From: JAAYQU01 sp037441445 | GTDB taxonomy: Bacteria > Bacteroidota > Bacteroidia > Bacteroidales > Salinivirgaceae | Direction of reading: 5' to 3' | Length of the DNA: 12,635 nt | Assembly (NCBI GenBank): GCA_037441445.1 | Contig: JBBISE010000109.1 | Location: 1-12,635 of the forward strand | Part shown: positions 1 through 7,581 of the stretch, in pieces | How the letters are laid out: each line of letters begins with the position of its first letter | Position numbering within the stretch: position 1 is the stretch's first letter | The notes under the pieces: generated by a model | What the model was told of the DNA's origin: nothing | Seen by the model: the letters and a program-made list of their open reading frames with translations, nothing else | Database searches by the model: none | Translations under genes and position numbers: made by a program

Positions 1-39
1 GGGAACTATTATTGTATGGTACTTTGGCGGCCTGAAAAT

Positions 40-993
40 TTAACGAACTATTGATGGAATTTGACCTTCGATAATGGCAACATTTCTGATTCTGGCTTGA
101 AGGATAGAAACCAAATCACGGGCTGGCTCGAAAGCGTGTTTTTCGTAGGAATTTTGAGCGTATTCCAACGCCTTTAACAACAATCCTTCTTTTTCGGCTT
201 TTACCGCCATGTTATAGTTGGCCTTGCCAGCAAGGTTTTTGTTGTTACTATTCAGGTATTTAAACCAAAGGTTTTCGGCTTTATCCCACTGATTTCGTGC
301 AACGTATGCATCAGCAACAACAAAATCGTTGTGACCCGATGCGTAAATATATCGGTACGTTCCTCTCCAATGCGGGGCTATGCTTTCTGCAAATTCTTTT
401 CCGGTCTTTTTTACGATATGTTGTACGGCCTTATCAAAATTCACTAAATCATATAAATTTGTAAATCTTGATTTTGAACCTTCAACCCATACTGTGTCTG
501 AATACCATTTATTGAAAACAACCTGGTTCGTCGAATTTAAAACAGCCCAGTCAACCTGATAATCAACCCTGACCATAGCAGTGTAAAGTTCTGTATAGTA
601 ATCTTTTACAGGATCTCTTAGGACTGTAGTCCTCAGATCAACATTTCTAAGCTCTATACGGTTGCGTGCACTGGAGCTTACATGGTAAACCGTATCGACT
701 CGTGCCGGAAGAAAACGCTCTGTTTCCGAAACTACCTGATAAACAGCCCTTATACACTCAAAAGACACTAGGCTGTCTAACCTCCATTTGTCATACTCAT
801 TCTCTGAGGGTGCTTGCGGTCTAAGCCTAAAATGTTGATTGACAAGGTCAATTTCTTTCGATTTGAGGTTTATAATGGTGTCCGCAGGTTTCAGCACCTC
901 GAAGTAAACCCTGTTGACAACATTACAGGAATGAAAAGAGATGAGGCTGCCAAATAAAATTAACGCGAAAATAAAAATCCTTATGTGAACCAT
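40..993 (-). CDS. Lipoprotein of unknown function with C-terminal TPR-like helices
   Basis: 317 residues. The N-terminus has a basic-hydrophobic signal segment (about residues 1-22) ending in ISFHSC, so Cys23 is the likely lipidation site. The His at -2 makes this a loose lipobox, as is common in Bacteroidota. Residues about 25-200 are a probable beta-rich region with many aromatic residues. Residues about 215-300 hold helix pairs with the TPR look (WDKAENLWFKYL, then LLKALEYAQNSYEKHAF). It resembles the uncharacterised Bacteroidota lipoproteins grouped as DUF6340; that assignment is from memory of the family and is not certain. The start at 993 is supported by a GGAGG on the minus strand 7 bp upstream (1001-1005). 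It follows the VWA membrane protein gene by 29 bp on the same strand and is probably co-transcribed. Role unknown; an envelope scaffold or partner of the VWA protein is inference. Confidence 0.85.
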   Translation of the reverse strand: MVHIRIFIFALILFGSLISFHSCNVVNRVYFEVLKPADTIINLKSKEIDLVNQHFRLRPQAPSENEYDKWRLDSLVSFECIRAVYQVVSETERFLPARVDTVYHVSSSARNRIELRNVDLRTTVLRDPVKDYYTELYTAMVRVDYQVDWAVLNSTNQVVFNKWYSDTVWVEGSKSRFTNLYDLVNFDKAVQHIVKKTGKEFAESIAPHWRGTYRYIYASGHNDFVVADAYVARNQWDKAENLWFKYLNSNNKNLAGKANYNMAVKAEKEGLLLKALEYAQNSYEKHAFEPARDLVSILQARIRNVAIIEGQIPSIVR

Positions 994-1000
994 GATTTTT

Positions 1001-1005
1001 CCTCC
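1001..1005 (-). promoter_or_regulatory. Strong Shine-Dalgarno (GGAGG) for the lipoprotein gene
   Basis: The minus strand reads GGAGGAAAAATCATG, putting GGAGG 7 bp before the ATG at 993. Most genes in this window show no such motif, in keeping with the usual weak use of Shine-Dalgarno pairing in Bacteroidota. It therefore helps fix the start of this gene. Confidence 0.6.
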
Positions 1006-1022
1006 AAAATCTTTGTTAAATT

Positions 1023-3098
1023 TTATAATTGACCATGATATTTACGCAAAAACCATTCAAATGTTGTACAAATTACTATTAAAAAAAGAATAAACGTAAA
1101 CACTATAATATCAGCTACTGTACGAGTTGAGGAATATCGGGTTTCCGCATCTGTTGATGCCAATACATGCTGTGAAAAACCTTCTATTTCCGTGTTAAAA
1201 ATCAAATTATTGCTTTCATTTCCTGTAATTGACCTCATTAGTGGAAAATCGGGACCAGAAGCAAGTTTTTCGATGTTTAAATCAGTGACCGCAAACGTCT
1301 TTTTATCGGTGTAAGTGAGGCTATCCGTTTTGTATATACCTGTAGCAGAATAAACTCCAACGGGTAAAGCGCCAAGAAATGTCCGGTACGATTGTTCGTG
1401 CGGGCGCATATTCAAACTGGTTTTCTTACCCTCGGAAGATTCAATGATAATTTCCACACTTTTATCATTAACCAATTGGTAATTAAAATTATAGACAAAA
1501 GCATCGACAAAAATATTCGCATTTTTAGACCATATAGGCTTAACTTGCAATTTGAAGGGAGAAGCAAGTGGCTTAACCGAAAGAAATTGAATTGTCTGGT
1601 GTATCAAATCGTAAACCCCTGAAGGGTTTCCAAAAGTGCGCGTCATGTACATCCCCCATCGCCATATTCCTTCGCCTGTAAGCAAGGCAACCCTTCTGTT
1701 ACCCGTCATACTGGTCAACAACAATGGATTACTGGTCTCAACTGTACCTATTTGCTGTAAAAGAGCAATTTCCGAAGGAGTAGAAACGCTCCATCGGCCA
1801 AATTGAGTATAAAGAGGTGGCAATTGAGCCATTATGGAAGCGAATATGGGTGGAATTGAAAAATAGCTAAATGTTTGATTTGATGTGGGGTAAACTAAGT
1901 CCAACTTCTTTCCTGACCGACTGAATTGCCAACCCAGATTGAGTTGGTTTAACATTGTCAGGTTGGTTTGTGAACCCACAAAAAACCATATTGAACAATT
2001 TTGTTTTACAGCATCAGCCACGAAACGATCCGCTCCAAAATCACCTGACGGGAGATGCATAAAAATAACCACCGAATAGGGTTTGAAATCACCATTAAAC
2101 GACGCTGTGTGTTGAATATCAAGTTTATAAGCCTTTGATTTGGAAATGCTTTGTCTTAATAGACCAATATCCGGTGATGGAGCATTATACAATAATAAAA
2201 TATGGGTCTCAGACTCGACCACATCAATGGCGAAATGAGTTTTATTGTTTTCTAAATTGCGTTCATCGGAGTTGGTAGTAAGGACAACCTCGTATTGATG
2301 CACCCCGGGTGACGTTGCTTCGATTTGAAAGATGACTTTAGCTCTTTCCTCATCGGATTGAAAATCAATATTTTGATGAGCAACTGGCTTTCCTTTATAT
2401 TCTATTTCAACCTTAACATTAGAAGCGATAGTTGTTGTTCTTCGAATCTCAATTTCTACGGGAAAGCGGTTATTGGCAAATACTACCGGGTTGTTTAGAA
2501 TGCTTGCAATCCAATAATCTTCCACTTTGGTTGTGTCGGCCAGCAAAACTGCAAAAACGGGCATATCGAGATCCTTTATTCGGTTGGCTACATTCGTTCC
2601 CGCATTGGCAAGACCGTCTGTGGCAAGGATTAACGCTCTGGGGCGGTTTATTTGGAAATTGAGATTTATGTGGTCAAAAACAGCCGATAGGTTGGTTTCA
2701 GACTCCTGAAAATTTAGCGCACATGTATCGCAAACTCTTTCGCCAAAAGTAATGCGGTGAACATCGAATGTTTTTTCAAGAACCTTGAGTTCATTTTCAA
2801 CTTTTTCGATTTGCTTAAGGAGTTGAATAGTATCATTTAAATATTTGATTGATTGTGAATTATCGAAAGCCACCATCAACAAGGGTTTAATTTCTTCATG
2901 GGATGTAAAAATAATTCTGGGATTAAAAATTACGAAAACCACCAATGATACTGAGGTGGCCCTGAGTAGAAATAAAGTGCGCTTAATCAGGCCATTAAAC
3001 TGTTGATTTTTTGACCGATAGTAGAAAAAAAAGGAAACACTCGTTCCTGCTGCTATTGAAATAACAATATAAATAAAGTATTGAAGAAAAAAGTTCAT
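1023..3098 (-). CDS. VWA-domain membrane protein
   Basis: 691 residues. Two N-terminal transmembrane segments (about 5-27 and 41-60) are followed by a von Willebrand A domain whose metal-binding MIDAS motif is complete: DNSQS at 79-83, Thr135 and Asp161-Gly162 (ATDGLANAGTN). After a beta-rich, Ig-like region (about 200-295) comes an alpha/beta segment (about 298-400, starting ILLLYNAPSPD) resembling the GATase1-like domains often attached to such proteins, without an obvious catalytic triad. Residues about 520-600 look beta-sandwich-like. A last transmembrane helix (about 661-683) leaves a short basic tail. The architecture matches large VWA membrane proteins of Bacteroidota related to the BatA/BatB group; these are of unknown molecular function, and no MoxR ATPase or DUF58 partner is in the window. 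Its gene precedes the lipoprotein gene by 29 bp. Confidence 0.88.
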   Translation of the reverse strand: MNFFLQYFIYIVISIAAGTSVSFFFYYRSKNQQFNGLIKRTLFLLRATSVSLVVFVIFNPRIIFTSHEEIKPLLMVAFDNSQSIKYLNDTIQLLKQIEKVENELKVLEKTFDVHRITFGERVCDTCALNFQESETNLSAVFDHINLNFQINRPRALILATDGLANAGTNVANRIKDLDMPVFAVLLADTTKVEDYWIASILNNPVVFANNRFPVEIEIRRTTTIASNVKVEIEYKGKPVAHQNIDFQSDEERAKVIFQIEATSPGVHQYEVVLTTNSDERNLENNKTHFAIDVVESETHILLLYNAPSPDIGLLRQSISKSKAYKLDIQHTASFNGDFKPYSVVIFMHLPSGDFGADRFVADAVKQNCSIWFFVGSQTNLTMLNQLNLGWQFSRSGKKLDLVYPTSNQTFSYFSIPPIFASIMAQLPPLYTQFGRWSVSTPSEIALLQQIGTVETSNPLLLTSMTGNRRVALLTGEGIWRWGMYMTRTFGNPSGVYDLIHQTIQFLSVKPLASPFKLQVKPIWSKNANIFVDAFVYNFNYQLVNDKSVEIIIESSEGKKTSLNMRPHEQSYRTFLGALPVGVYSATGIYKTDSLTYTDKKTFAVTDLNIEKLASGPDFPLMRSITGNESNNLIFNTEIEGFSQHVLASTDAETRYSSTRTVADIIVFTFILFLIVICTTFEWFLRKYHGQL

Positions 3099-3123
3099 AG
3101 CATTATTTTACCCATTAAACCAC

Positions 3124-3131
3124 CAAAAATA
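3124..3131 (-). promoter_or_regulatory. Candidate Bacteroidota -7 element for the VWA/lipoprotein pair
   Basis: The minus strand reads TATTTTTG, a full match to the TAnnTTTG consensus, 26 bp before the ATG at 3098. About 21 bp further upstream is TTTA, a one-mismatch match to the TTTG of the -33 box. It lies in the gap between the fabG terminator and the VWA gene, where a promoter is expected. Confidence 0.45.
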
Positions 3132-3162
3132 CATGTTTTTTACCTGGAAAAGTAAAGAATTA

Positions 3163-3204
3163 GAAAAAATCAAAGGACGAAACAGTGTACGGTTTCGTCC
3201 TTTG
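3163..3204 (-). terminator. Intrinsic terminator of fabG
   Basis: A perfect 13-bp inverted repeat (CAAAGGACGAAAC at 3171-3183 and GTTTCGTCCTTTG at 3192-3204) surrounds an 8-nt loop. Read on the minus strand the stem is followed at once by ATTTTTTCT (3170-3162), the U-tract of a Rho-independent terminator. It begins 31 bp beyond the fabG stop codon and separates fabG from the VWA gene. Confidence 0.9.
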
Positions 3205-3234
3205 TTAATTTCAGTTTTATATTTTGCCTTGAAA

Positions 3235-3981
3235 TTAGGTTTGCATAGCACCGCAAACGCTGATTACCTGCCCGCTTACATACGATGATAAATCAGAAGC
3301 AAGGAACAGGGCAACTTTAGCAACTTCTTCGGGTTGTCCACCACGTTTCAGTGGGATTTTTTCGTACCAGCCTTTAACAACCTCTTCGGGCAATTGGCCA
3401 GTCATTTCGGTAACTATAAAACCGGGAGCTATTGCATTGCAACGGATATTGCGAGATCCCAACTCCTTGGCTATAGATTTCGTAAAGCCAATCATACCGG
3501 CTTTTGAGGCGCTATAGTTAGCTTGTCCTGCATTTCCACCAACGCCAACAACGGAGCTCATGTTAATAATCGAGCCGCTTTTTTGCTTCAACATAACCTT
3601 TTGTACGGCCTTTGTCATAGTGAATACCGATTTCAGGTTAACTTTAATGACCAAATCCCACTGATCTTCGGTCATGCGCATCAGCAGTTGATCACGGGTA
3701 ATACCGGCATTGTTTACCAGAATGTCCACGGTTCCAAAATCAGCTACAACCTGATCAACAACTTTTTCGCTGGCAGCATAGTCGCTTGCGTCGGCAGCAT
3801 AGGCTTTAGCCTTGACACCAAGAGCGGCGAGATCTTTCTCAAGTTTTTGCGCGTTCTCGTCATATGCCAAATCAGTACAGGCCACATTGGCTCCGTTTTG
3901 GGCAAAATAAAGGGCAATAGCACGGCCGATCCCTCTTGAGGCGCCGGTAATAATTGCGGTTTTTCCTTCGAGTAACTTCAT
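3235..3981 (-). CDS. fabG: 3-oxoacyl-[acyl-carrier-protein] reductase
   Basis: 248 residues, the usual length of this short-chain dehydrogenase. It reduces 3-oxoacyl-ACP to 3-hydroxyacyl-ACP with NADPH in fatty acid synthesis, in the cytoplasm. The Rossmann nucleotide motif TGASRGIG is at 12-19 and NNAG at 90-93. The catalytic set is complete: Asn115, Ser143, Tyr156 and Lys160 (YSASK). The PGFIVTEM segment (about 186-193) and the CGAMQT end fit Bacteroidota FabG proteins. The start at 3981 directly precedes the beta-strand and glycine motif at the expected distance. It stands alone rather than in a fab cluster, divergent from ftsY and closed by its own terminator. Another SDR specificity is possible, but the overall similarity favours FabG. 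Confidence 0.93.
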   Translation of the reverse strand: MKLLEGKTAIITGASRGIGRAIALYFAQNGANVACTDLAYDENAQKLEKDLAALGVKAKAYAADASDYAASEKVVDQVVADFGTVDILVNNAGITRDQLLMRMTEDQWDLVIKVNLKSVFTMTKAVQKVMLKQKSGSIINMSSVVGVGGNAGQANYSASKAGMIGFTKSIAKELGSRNIRCNAIAPGFIVTEMTGQLPEEVVKGWYEKIPLKRGGQPEEVAKVALFLASDLSSYVSGQVISVCGAMQT

Positions 3982-4039
3982 GTTTTTTAGTTTTTCGGTT
4001 CAAAGTCAAAACGAAACTTACCCTGTGGATGGGTAGGAG

Positions 4040-4055
4040 TTTCATAATTATGAAA
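4040..4055. promoter_or_regulatory. Perfect 16-bp palindrome, candidate operator in the fabG leader
   Basis: TTTCATAATTATGAAA is identical to its reverse complement. It lies 9 bp downstream of the fabG -7 element on the minus strand, so it would fall in the first bases of the transcript. That is a typical place for a repressor operator. No regulator gene lies in the window, and an AT-rich palindrome of this length could still arise by chance. Confidence 0.4.
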
Positions 4056-4064
4056 TTTTGGGTT

Positions 4065-4072
4065 CAAAGATA
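4065..4072 (-). promoter_or_regulatory. Candidate -7 element for fabG
   Basis: The minus strand reads TATCTTTG, a full match to TAnnTTTG, 83 bp before the fabG ATG. No TTTG is present at the normal 19-21 bp upstream (the nearest, in GATTTGCCC, is 14 bp away), so the -33 part is poor. Confidence 0.5.
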
Positions 4073-4189
4073 CAAAGAAATCCGGGCAAATCTTCATTCT
4101 ATGCTTTCAAAAGCTGTCCAAATTCCCGCTCCAATTATTTGTCAGCAACTTTCCTTCTGTATTTGTAAGGGAAGCCTCAACGCCATTCA

Positions 4190-4219
4190 TTGCTAATTAC
4201 CCAAAATTATATACCTTTG
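4190..4219 (+). promoter_or_regulatory. Bacteroidota-type promoter of ftsY
   Basis: TTG at 4190-4192 and TACCTTTG at 4212-4219 are separated by 19 bp, matching the -33 and TAnnTTTG -7 arrangement of the Bacteroidota primary sigma factor. The -7 element ends 32 bp before the ftsY ATG, leaving a short leader. This is the best-formed promoter in the window. Confidence 0.65.
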
Positions 4220-4251
4220 TGGCTTAATTTTAACCTGAAAAAACTGCCGGT

Positions 4252-5196
4252 ATGTTCTTCTTCTCCAGAGAAAAGAAAGAGTCGCTCGATAAAGGTTTAG
4301 GAAAAACACGCGAAAGTGTTCTGTCGAAATTGGGTCGGGCCATTCTAGGAAAATCAAAAGTTGACGACGAAGTACTCGATAACCTCGAAGAAGTTTTAAT
4401 TTCGTCGGATGTAGGCGTAACCACCACGCTGAAAATAATTGAGCGCATCGAAAATCGCGTCTCAAAAGACAAGTATATCAATACCAGTGAATTGAACTCC
4501 ATTTTACGGAACGAAATAGCATCACTGTTAGAAGAAAATAACAACAAAGAAGAGGTTGATTTTGCTCTTCCCAAAGAAAAAAAACCGTATGTTGTTTTGG
4601 TTGTGGGCGTTAATGGCGTGGGTAAAACCACAACCATTGGCAAATTAGCTTACCAGTTCAAGAAAAAAGGTTATTCGGTAATGTTGGGAGCAGCTGACAC
4701 ATTTCGTGCCGCAGCGGTTGAGCAACTTTGCATTTGGGGCGAGCGTGTTGGCGTTCCCGTTGTAAAGCAGCAAATGGGAGCCGACCCGGCTTCAGTTGCT
4801 TTTGACAGCGTTCGTTCAGCAGTGGCAAACCATGCCGACATTGTCATTGTTGATACCGCCGGACGATTGCACAATAAAGTCAACCTGATGAACGAGTTGT
4901 CGAAAATAAGAAAAGTAACCCAAAAAGTAATTCCCGATGCTCCACACCAAGTACTTTTAGTTTTAGATGGCAGCACCGGACAAAATGCCTTCGAGCAAGC
5001 CAAACAGTTTACCGCTGCAACCGAAGTAACCGACCTGGCATTGACCAAACTTGACGGGACAGCCAAAGGCGGTGTTGTTATTGGAATTTCCGATCAGTTT
5101 AAAATTCCTGTACGATACATTGGAGTAGGAGAAGGCATGGAGGATTTGCAGATTTTTAACCGGGTGGAATTCGTTGATTCGCTTTTTAAAAGCTAA
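4252..5196 (+). CDS. ftsY: Signal recognition particle receptor FtsY
   Basis: 314 residues. FtsY is the GTPase receptor that docks the SRP-ribosome complex at the inner membrane for co-translational insertion. The N domain spans about 10-100. The G domain has the P-loop GVNGVGKTT at 119-127, DTFRAAAVEQL at 149-159, DTAGR at 201-205, TKLDG at 265-269 and the closing GVGEGMEDL at 281-289. The long acidic A domain of the E. coli protein is absent; only a short MFFFSREKKE stretch precedes the N domain, as usual in Bacteroidota. DTFRAAAVEQL and the absence of an M domain separate it from Ffh. A clear promoter sits upstream, and rimO follows after 17 bp, so the two are probably one transcript. Confidence 0.97.
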   Translation: MFFFSREKKESLDKGLGKTRESVLSKLGRAILGKSKVDDEVLDNLEEVLISSDVGVTTTLKIIERIENRVSKDKYINTSELNSILRNEIASLLEENNNKEEVDFALPKEKKPYVVLVVGVNGVGKTTTIGKLAYQFKKKGYSVMLGAADTFRAAAVEQLCIWGERVGVPVVKQQMGADPASVAFDSVRSAVANHADIVIVDTAGRLHNKVNLMNELSKIRKVTQKVIPDAPHQVLLVLDGSTGQNAFEQAKQFTAATEVTDLALTKLDGTAKGGVVIGISDQFKIPVRYIGVGEGMEDLQIFNRVEFVDSLFKS

Positions 5197-5213
5197 GCAT
5201 AAATTCGATTACA

Positions 5214-6515
5214 ATGCAGAAAAAAGCGAAAATTGTCACTCTGGGGTGTTATAAAAACCTGGTTGACAGTGAACGGGTAATGCGGCAGTTGGAACTGCAC
5301 GGAATAGACTTAATACCAGTAGACCACAGTGTTGACTATATTGATATTGTAGCTATAAACACCTGTGGATTTATTCACGATGCCAAAGAAGAGTCTATCA
5401 ACACCATTTTTGGATACGTTGACTTGAAGTTAAGGGGAAAAATAGGTAAATTGATCGTTTTCGGCTGTCTTAGTGAGCGTTACCGCGAAGAATTATCTTC
5501 TGAAATACCCGAGGTTGACCACTTTCTGGGAAAGTTCTCCATCAATGAAATTGTAGAAGCCCTGAACCTGCATCTTGTAATTCCAAAATTATATCAACGC
5601 GTCGTTACAACTCCTTCTCACTACGCTTATCTTAAGATTTCGGAAGGCTGCAACCGGAAATGTGCTTTTTGCGCCATTCCGCTCATTACTGGCAAACACA
5701 CATCCACAGACGTTGAATTGTTAGTAAAGGAGGCAAAATTCCTGGCTGGAAAGGGTGTAAAAGAAATAATCTTTGTTGCTCAGGATTTGAACCAATTTGG
5801 CAGTGATTTACGTCCAAAATCGGCGTTGTATGATTTGATAGAAAAAGTGTCGGAATTGCCCGAAATAGAGTGGATCAGGCTTCAATATCTTTATCCAAAA
5901 GGGTTTCCCAAGAAATTGCCAAAAATTATGGCTAAAAACCCTAAAATATGCCACTATATTGACATACCGTTTCAACATGCCAGCAACAAAATGCTGCAGT
6001 TGATGGACAGGGGACATTCGTATGAAGATAACATTAACATAATCAATAGTTTGCGAGACGCTGTCCCTGATATTGCTATTCGAACAACGCTGATTGCCGG
6101 TTTTCCGGGAGAAACACCAAAGGACTTTGATGAGCTAATCAAATTTGTTGAAACAGTTCGCTTTGATCGCCTTGGGGCTTTTGCCTATTCGCATGAAGAA
6201 AACACACCTGCAGCACGCAAATACAAGGATTCTGTATCGGGCAAGCTGAAACAAAAACGGGTTGATATGATTATGAGCCTTCAGGAAAAGATTTCGACCG
6301 AAAAGAACGAAGCAAAAATAGGGACTGTTCAGAAAGTATTGATAGACCGCCAGGAAGGAGATGCTTTCATTGGACGCACACAATATGACTCGCCGGAAGT
6401 TGACAATGAGGTGATAATTGAAACTGAAAGAAAAAGAAAACCCATTATTGGCCAGTTCGTTGATGTTTTAATAACTGATGCACAGGCGTTTGACTTGATT
6501 GGAAAAGTACAGTAA
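5214..6515 (+). CDS. rimO: Ribosomal protein S12 methylthiotransferase RimO
   Basis: 433 residues, typical length. RimO is a radical SAM enzyme with two [4Fe-4S] clusters that adds a methylthio group to the beta-carbon of a conserved Asp of ribosomal protein S12. The N-terminal UPF0004 domain (1-115) starts with LGCYKNLVDSE and carries cluster ligands Cys12, Cys51 and Cys85. The radical SAM motif CNRKCAFC gives Cys146, Cys150 and Cys153. IPFQHAS (about 251-257) and AGFPGET (about 285-291) are family signatures. A TRAM domain fills about 370-433. GCYKNLVDSE and the IPLITGK after the CxxxCxxC motif favour RimO over MiaB or MtaB. It starts 17 bp after ftsY; this gene pair recurs in Bacteroidota. 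Confidence 0.96.
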   Translation: MQKKAKIVTLGCYKNLVDSERVMRQLELHGIDLIPVDHSVDYIDIVAINTCGFIHDAKEESINTIFGYVDLKLRGKIGKLIVFGCLSERYREELSSEIPEVDHFLGKFSINEIVEALNLHLVIPKLYQRVVTTPSHYAYLKISEGCNRKCAFCAIPLITGKHTSTDVELLVKEAKFLAGKGVKEIIFVAQDLNQFGSDLRPKSALYDLIEKVSELPEIEWIRLQYLYPKGFPKKLPKIMAKNPKICHYIDIPFQHASNKMLQLMDRGHSYEDNINIINSLRDAVPDIAIRTTLIAGFPGETPKDFDELIKFVETVRFDRLGAFAYSHEENTPAARKYKDSVSGKLKQKRVDMIMSLQEKISTEKNEAKIGTVQKVLIDRQEGDAFIGRTQYDSPEVDNEVIIETERKRKPIIGQFVDVLITDAQAFDLIGKVQ

Positions 6516-6600
6516 ACATGGTCTGTAAATTCTGATTATGTTTTCAATAGGCAAAACCAGCGGAAAGGTTTATGAATTGTTTTCAATAGATTTCTAACAA
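6516..6600 (+). repeat. 85-bp gap with a 12-bp direct repeat
   Basis: TGTTTTCAATAG occurs at 6539-6550 and again at 6578-6589, 39 bp apart, just before the symporter gene. No terminator hairpin follows rimO, and only a weak TATGTTTT (6537-6544) resembles a -7 element. The repeats could be paired binding sites or chance in AT-rich DNA. Confidence 0.35.
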
Positions 6601-7545
6601 ATGTACGAAGCACTTAAAGTATTGGAACCTGTAAGGTTAAATTTTCAAACGGGAGGAGTTTTTTTCCTGAATCTTACTCTTGCCTTTATAATGTTTGGTG
6701 TTGCTTTGAACATTAAAACAAGCCATTTTACTGATATCCTGCAAAGGCCAAAACCCGTACTTGCAGGATTTTTGTCGCAATTTTTTGTATTGCCGTTGGC
6801 AACTATGCTCACGGCTATGCTCCTTAGTCGCTGGATTACACCAGGTGTGGCATTGGGAATGATTCTGGTTGCAGCCTGTCCTGGTGGAAATATTTCCAAT
6901 TTTGTCAGTTCGTTGGCAAAAGGAAACATTGCACTATCAGTTTCATTGACCGCCATATCAAGTATGGCAGCCATCATTCTCACCCCACTTAATTTTGCCG
7001 TTTATGGGAATCTCTACTTGCATTTTCTTGAAGTAAAGAGTAATTTGGCGCGACCAATCGAAATTGATCCGAACCAAATGTTTCAAACGGTTTTCATTAT
7101 TTTAGGTATCCCATTAATAATTGGCATTTTAACAAATGAAAAGCTACCCCGATTTACAGAGAAAATCAATAAACCCATAAAAATCTTCTCGCTATTAGTC
7201 TTTGCCGGATTTGTGGTAGTTGCCTTCAGAAATAATTTTGATTACTTTGTTCGATACATTCATTACATATTTATTATTGTATTACTGCACAACTTTTTAG
7301 CATTAGTATCAGGCTATCTTTTCGCCCGTCTTTTCAGGGTCAATGGTCAAAACAGCCGCACAATTGCCATTGAAACGGGAATACAAAACAGTGGTCTGGC
7401 TTTGGCTCTAATATTCAACCCCAAGATCTTTCCGGTCGATCTGGAAGTAGGGGGAATGGCTTTTGTTGCAGCCTGGTGGGGAATTTGGCACATTATTTCA
7501 GGCTTAGGTTTGGCTTTTTGGTGGAATAAAAGGCCTATAGAGTGA
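6601..7545 (+). CDS. Bile acid:sodium symporter (BASS) family transporter
   Basis: 314 residues, the normal length of bacterial BASS transporters, with about nine or ten hydrophobic helices spread from residue 20 to 308. Family marks are CPGGNISN (93-100), part of the crossover and sodium-site region, and IETGIQNSGLALAL (257-270), where Glu258 and Gln262-Asn263 fall where the family binds sodium. The protein would import an organic anion with Na+ across the inner membrane. The substrate cannot be read from sequence: bacterial members carry bile acids, pantoate, pyruvate or other acids. The start at 6601 leaves a short cytosolic N-terminus. It heads a likely operon with the acyltransferase gene, which begins 36 bp later. 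Confidence 0.9.
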   Translation: MYEALKVLEPVRLNFQTGGVFFLNLTLAFIMFGVALNIKTSHFTDILQRPKPVLAGFLSQFFVLPLATMLTAMLLSRWITPGVALGMILVAACPGGNISNFVSSLAKGNIALSVSLTAISSMAAIILTPLNFAVYGNLYLHFLEVKSNLARPIEIDPNQMFQTVFIILGIPLIIGILTNEKLPRFTEKINKPIKIFSLLVFAGFVVVAFRNNFDYFVRYIHYIFIIVLLHNFLALVSGYLFARLFRVNGQNSRTIAIETGIQNSGLALALIFNPKIFPVDLEVGGMAFVAAWWGIWHIISGLGLAFWWNKRPIE

Positions 7546-7581
7546 AAATTTTACTAATTTCGCCCCACAAATGAAAACTTT

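Larger units (their letters stand above)
3982..4251. other. Divergent control region between fabG and ftsY
   Basis: These 270 bp contain no credible gene. The open frame on the plus strand (3954-4196) has no recognisable domain and runs into the fabG coding strand in antisense. The region holds a promoter element for each flanking gene and a perfect 16-bp palindrome between the fabG -7 element and the fabG start. Confidence 0.7.

Noticed and set aside
3523..3939. 138-codon plus-strand frame inside fabG
   Set aside because: Antisense shadow of fabG; the fabG frame has all catalytic motifs and this one has none.
3954..4196. Plus-strand open frame of 80 codons across the fabG/ftsY intergenic region
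   Set aside because: No domain or signal, begins inside fabG in antisense, and covers the promoter elements and palindrome of this control region.
4230..4643. 137-codon minus-strand frame opposite ftsY
   Set aside because: Low-complexity Ser/Thr-rich antisense reading of the FtsY N domain and P-loop; no recognisable domain.
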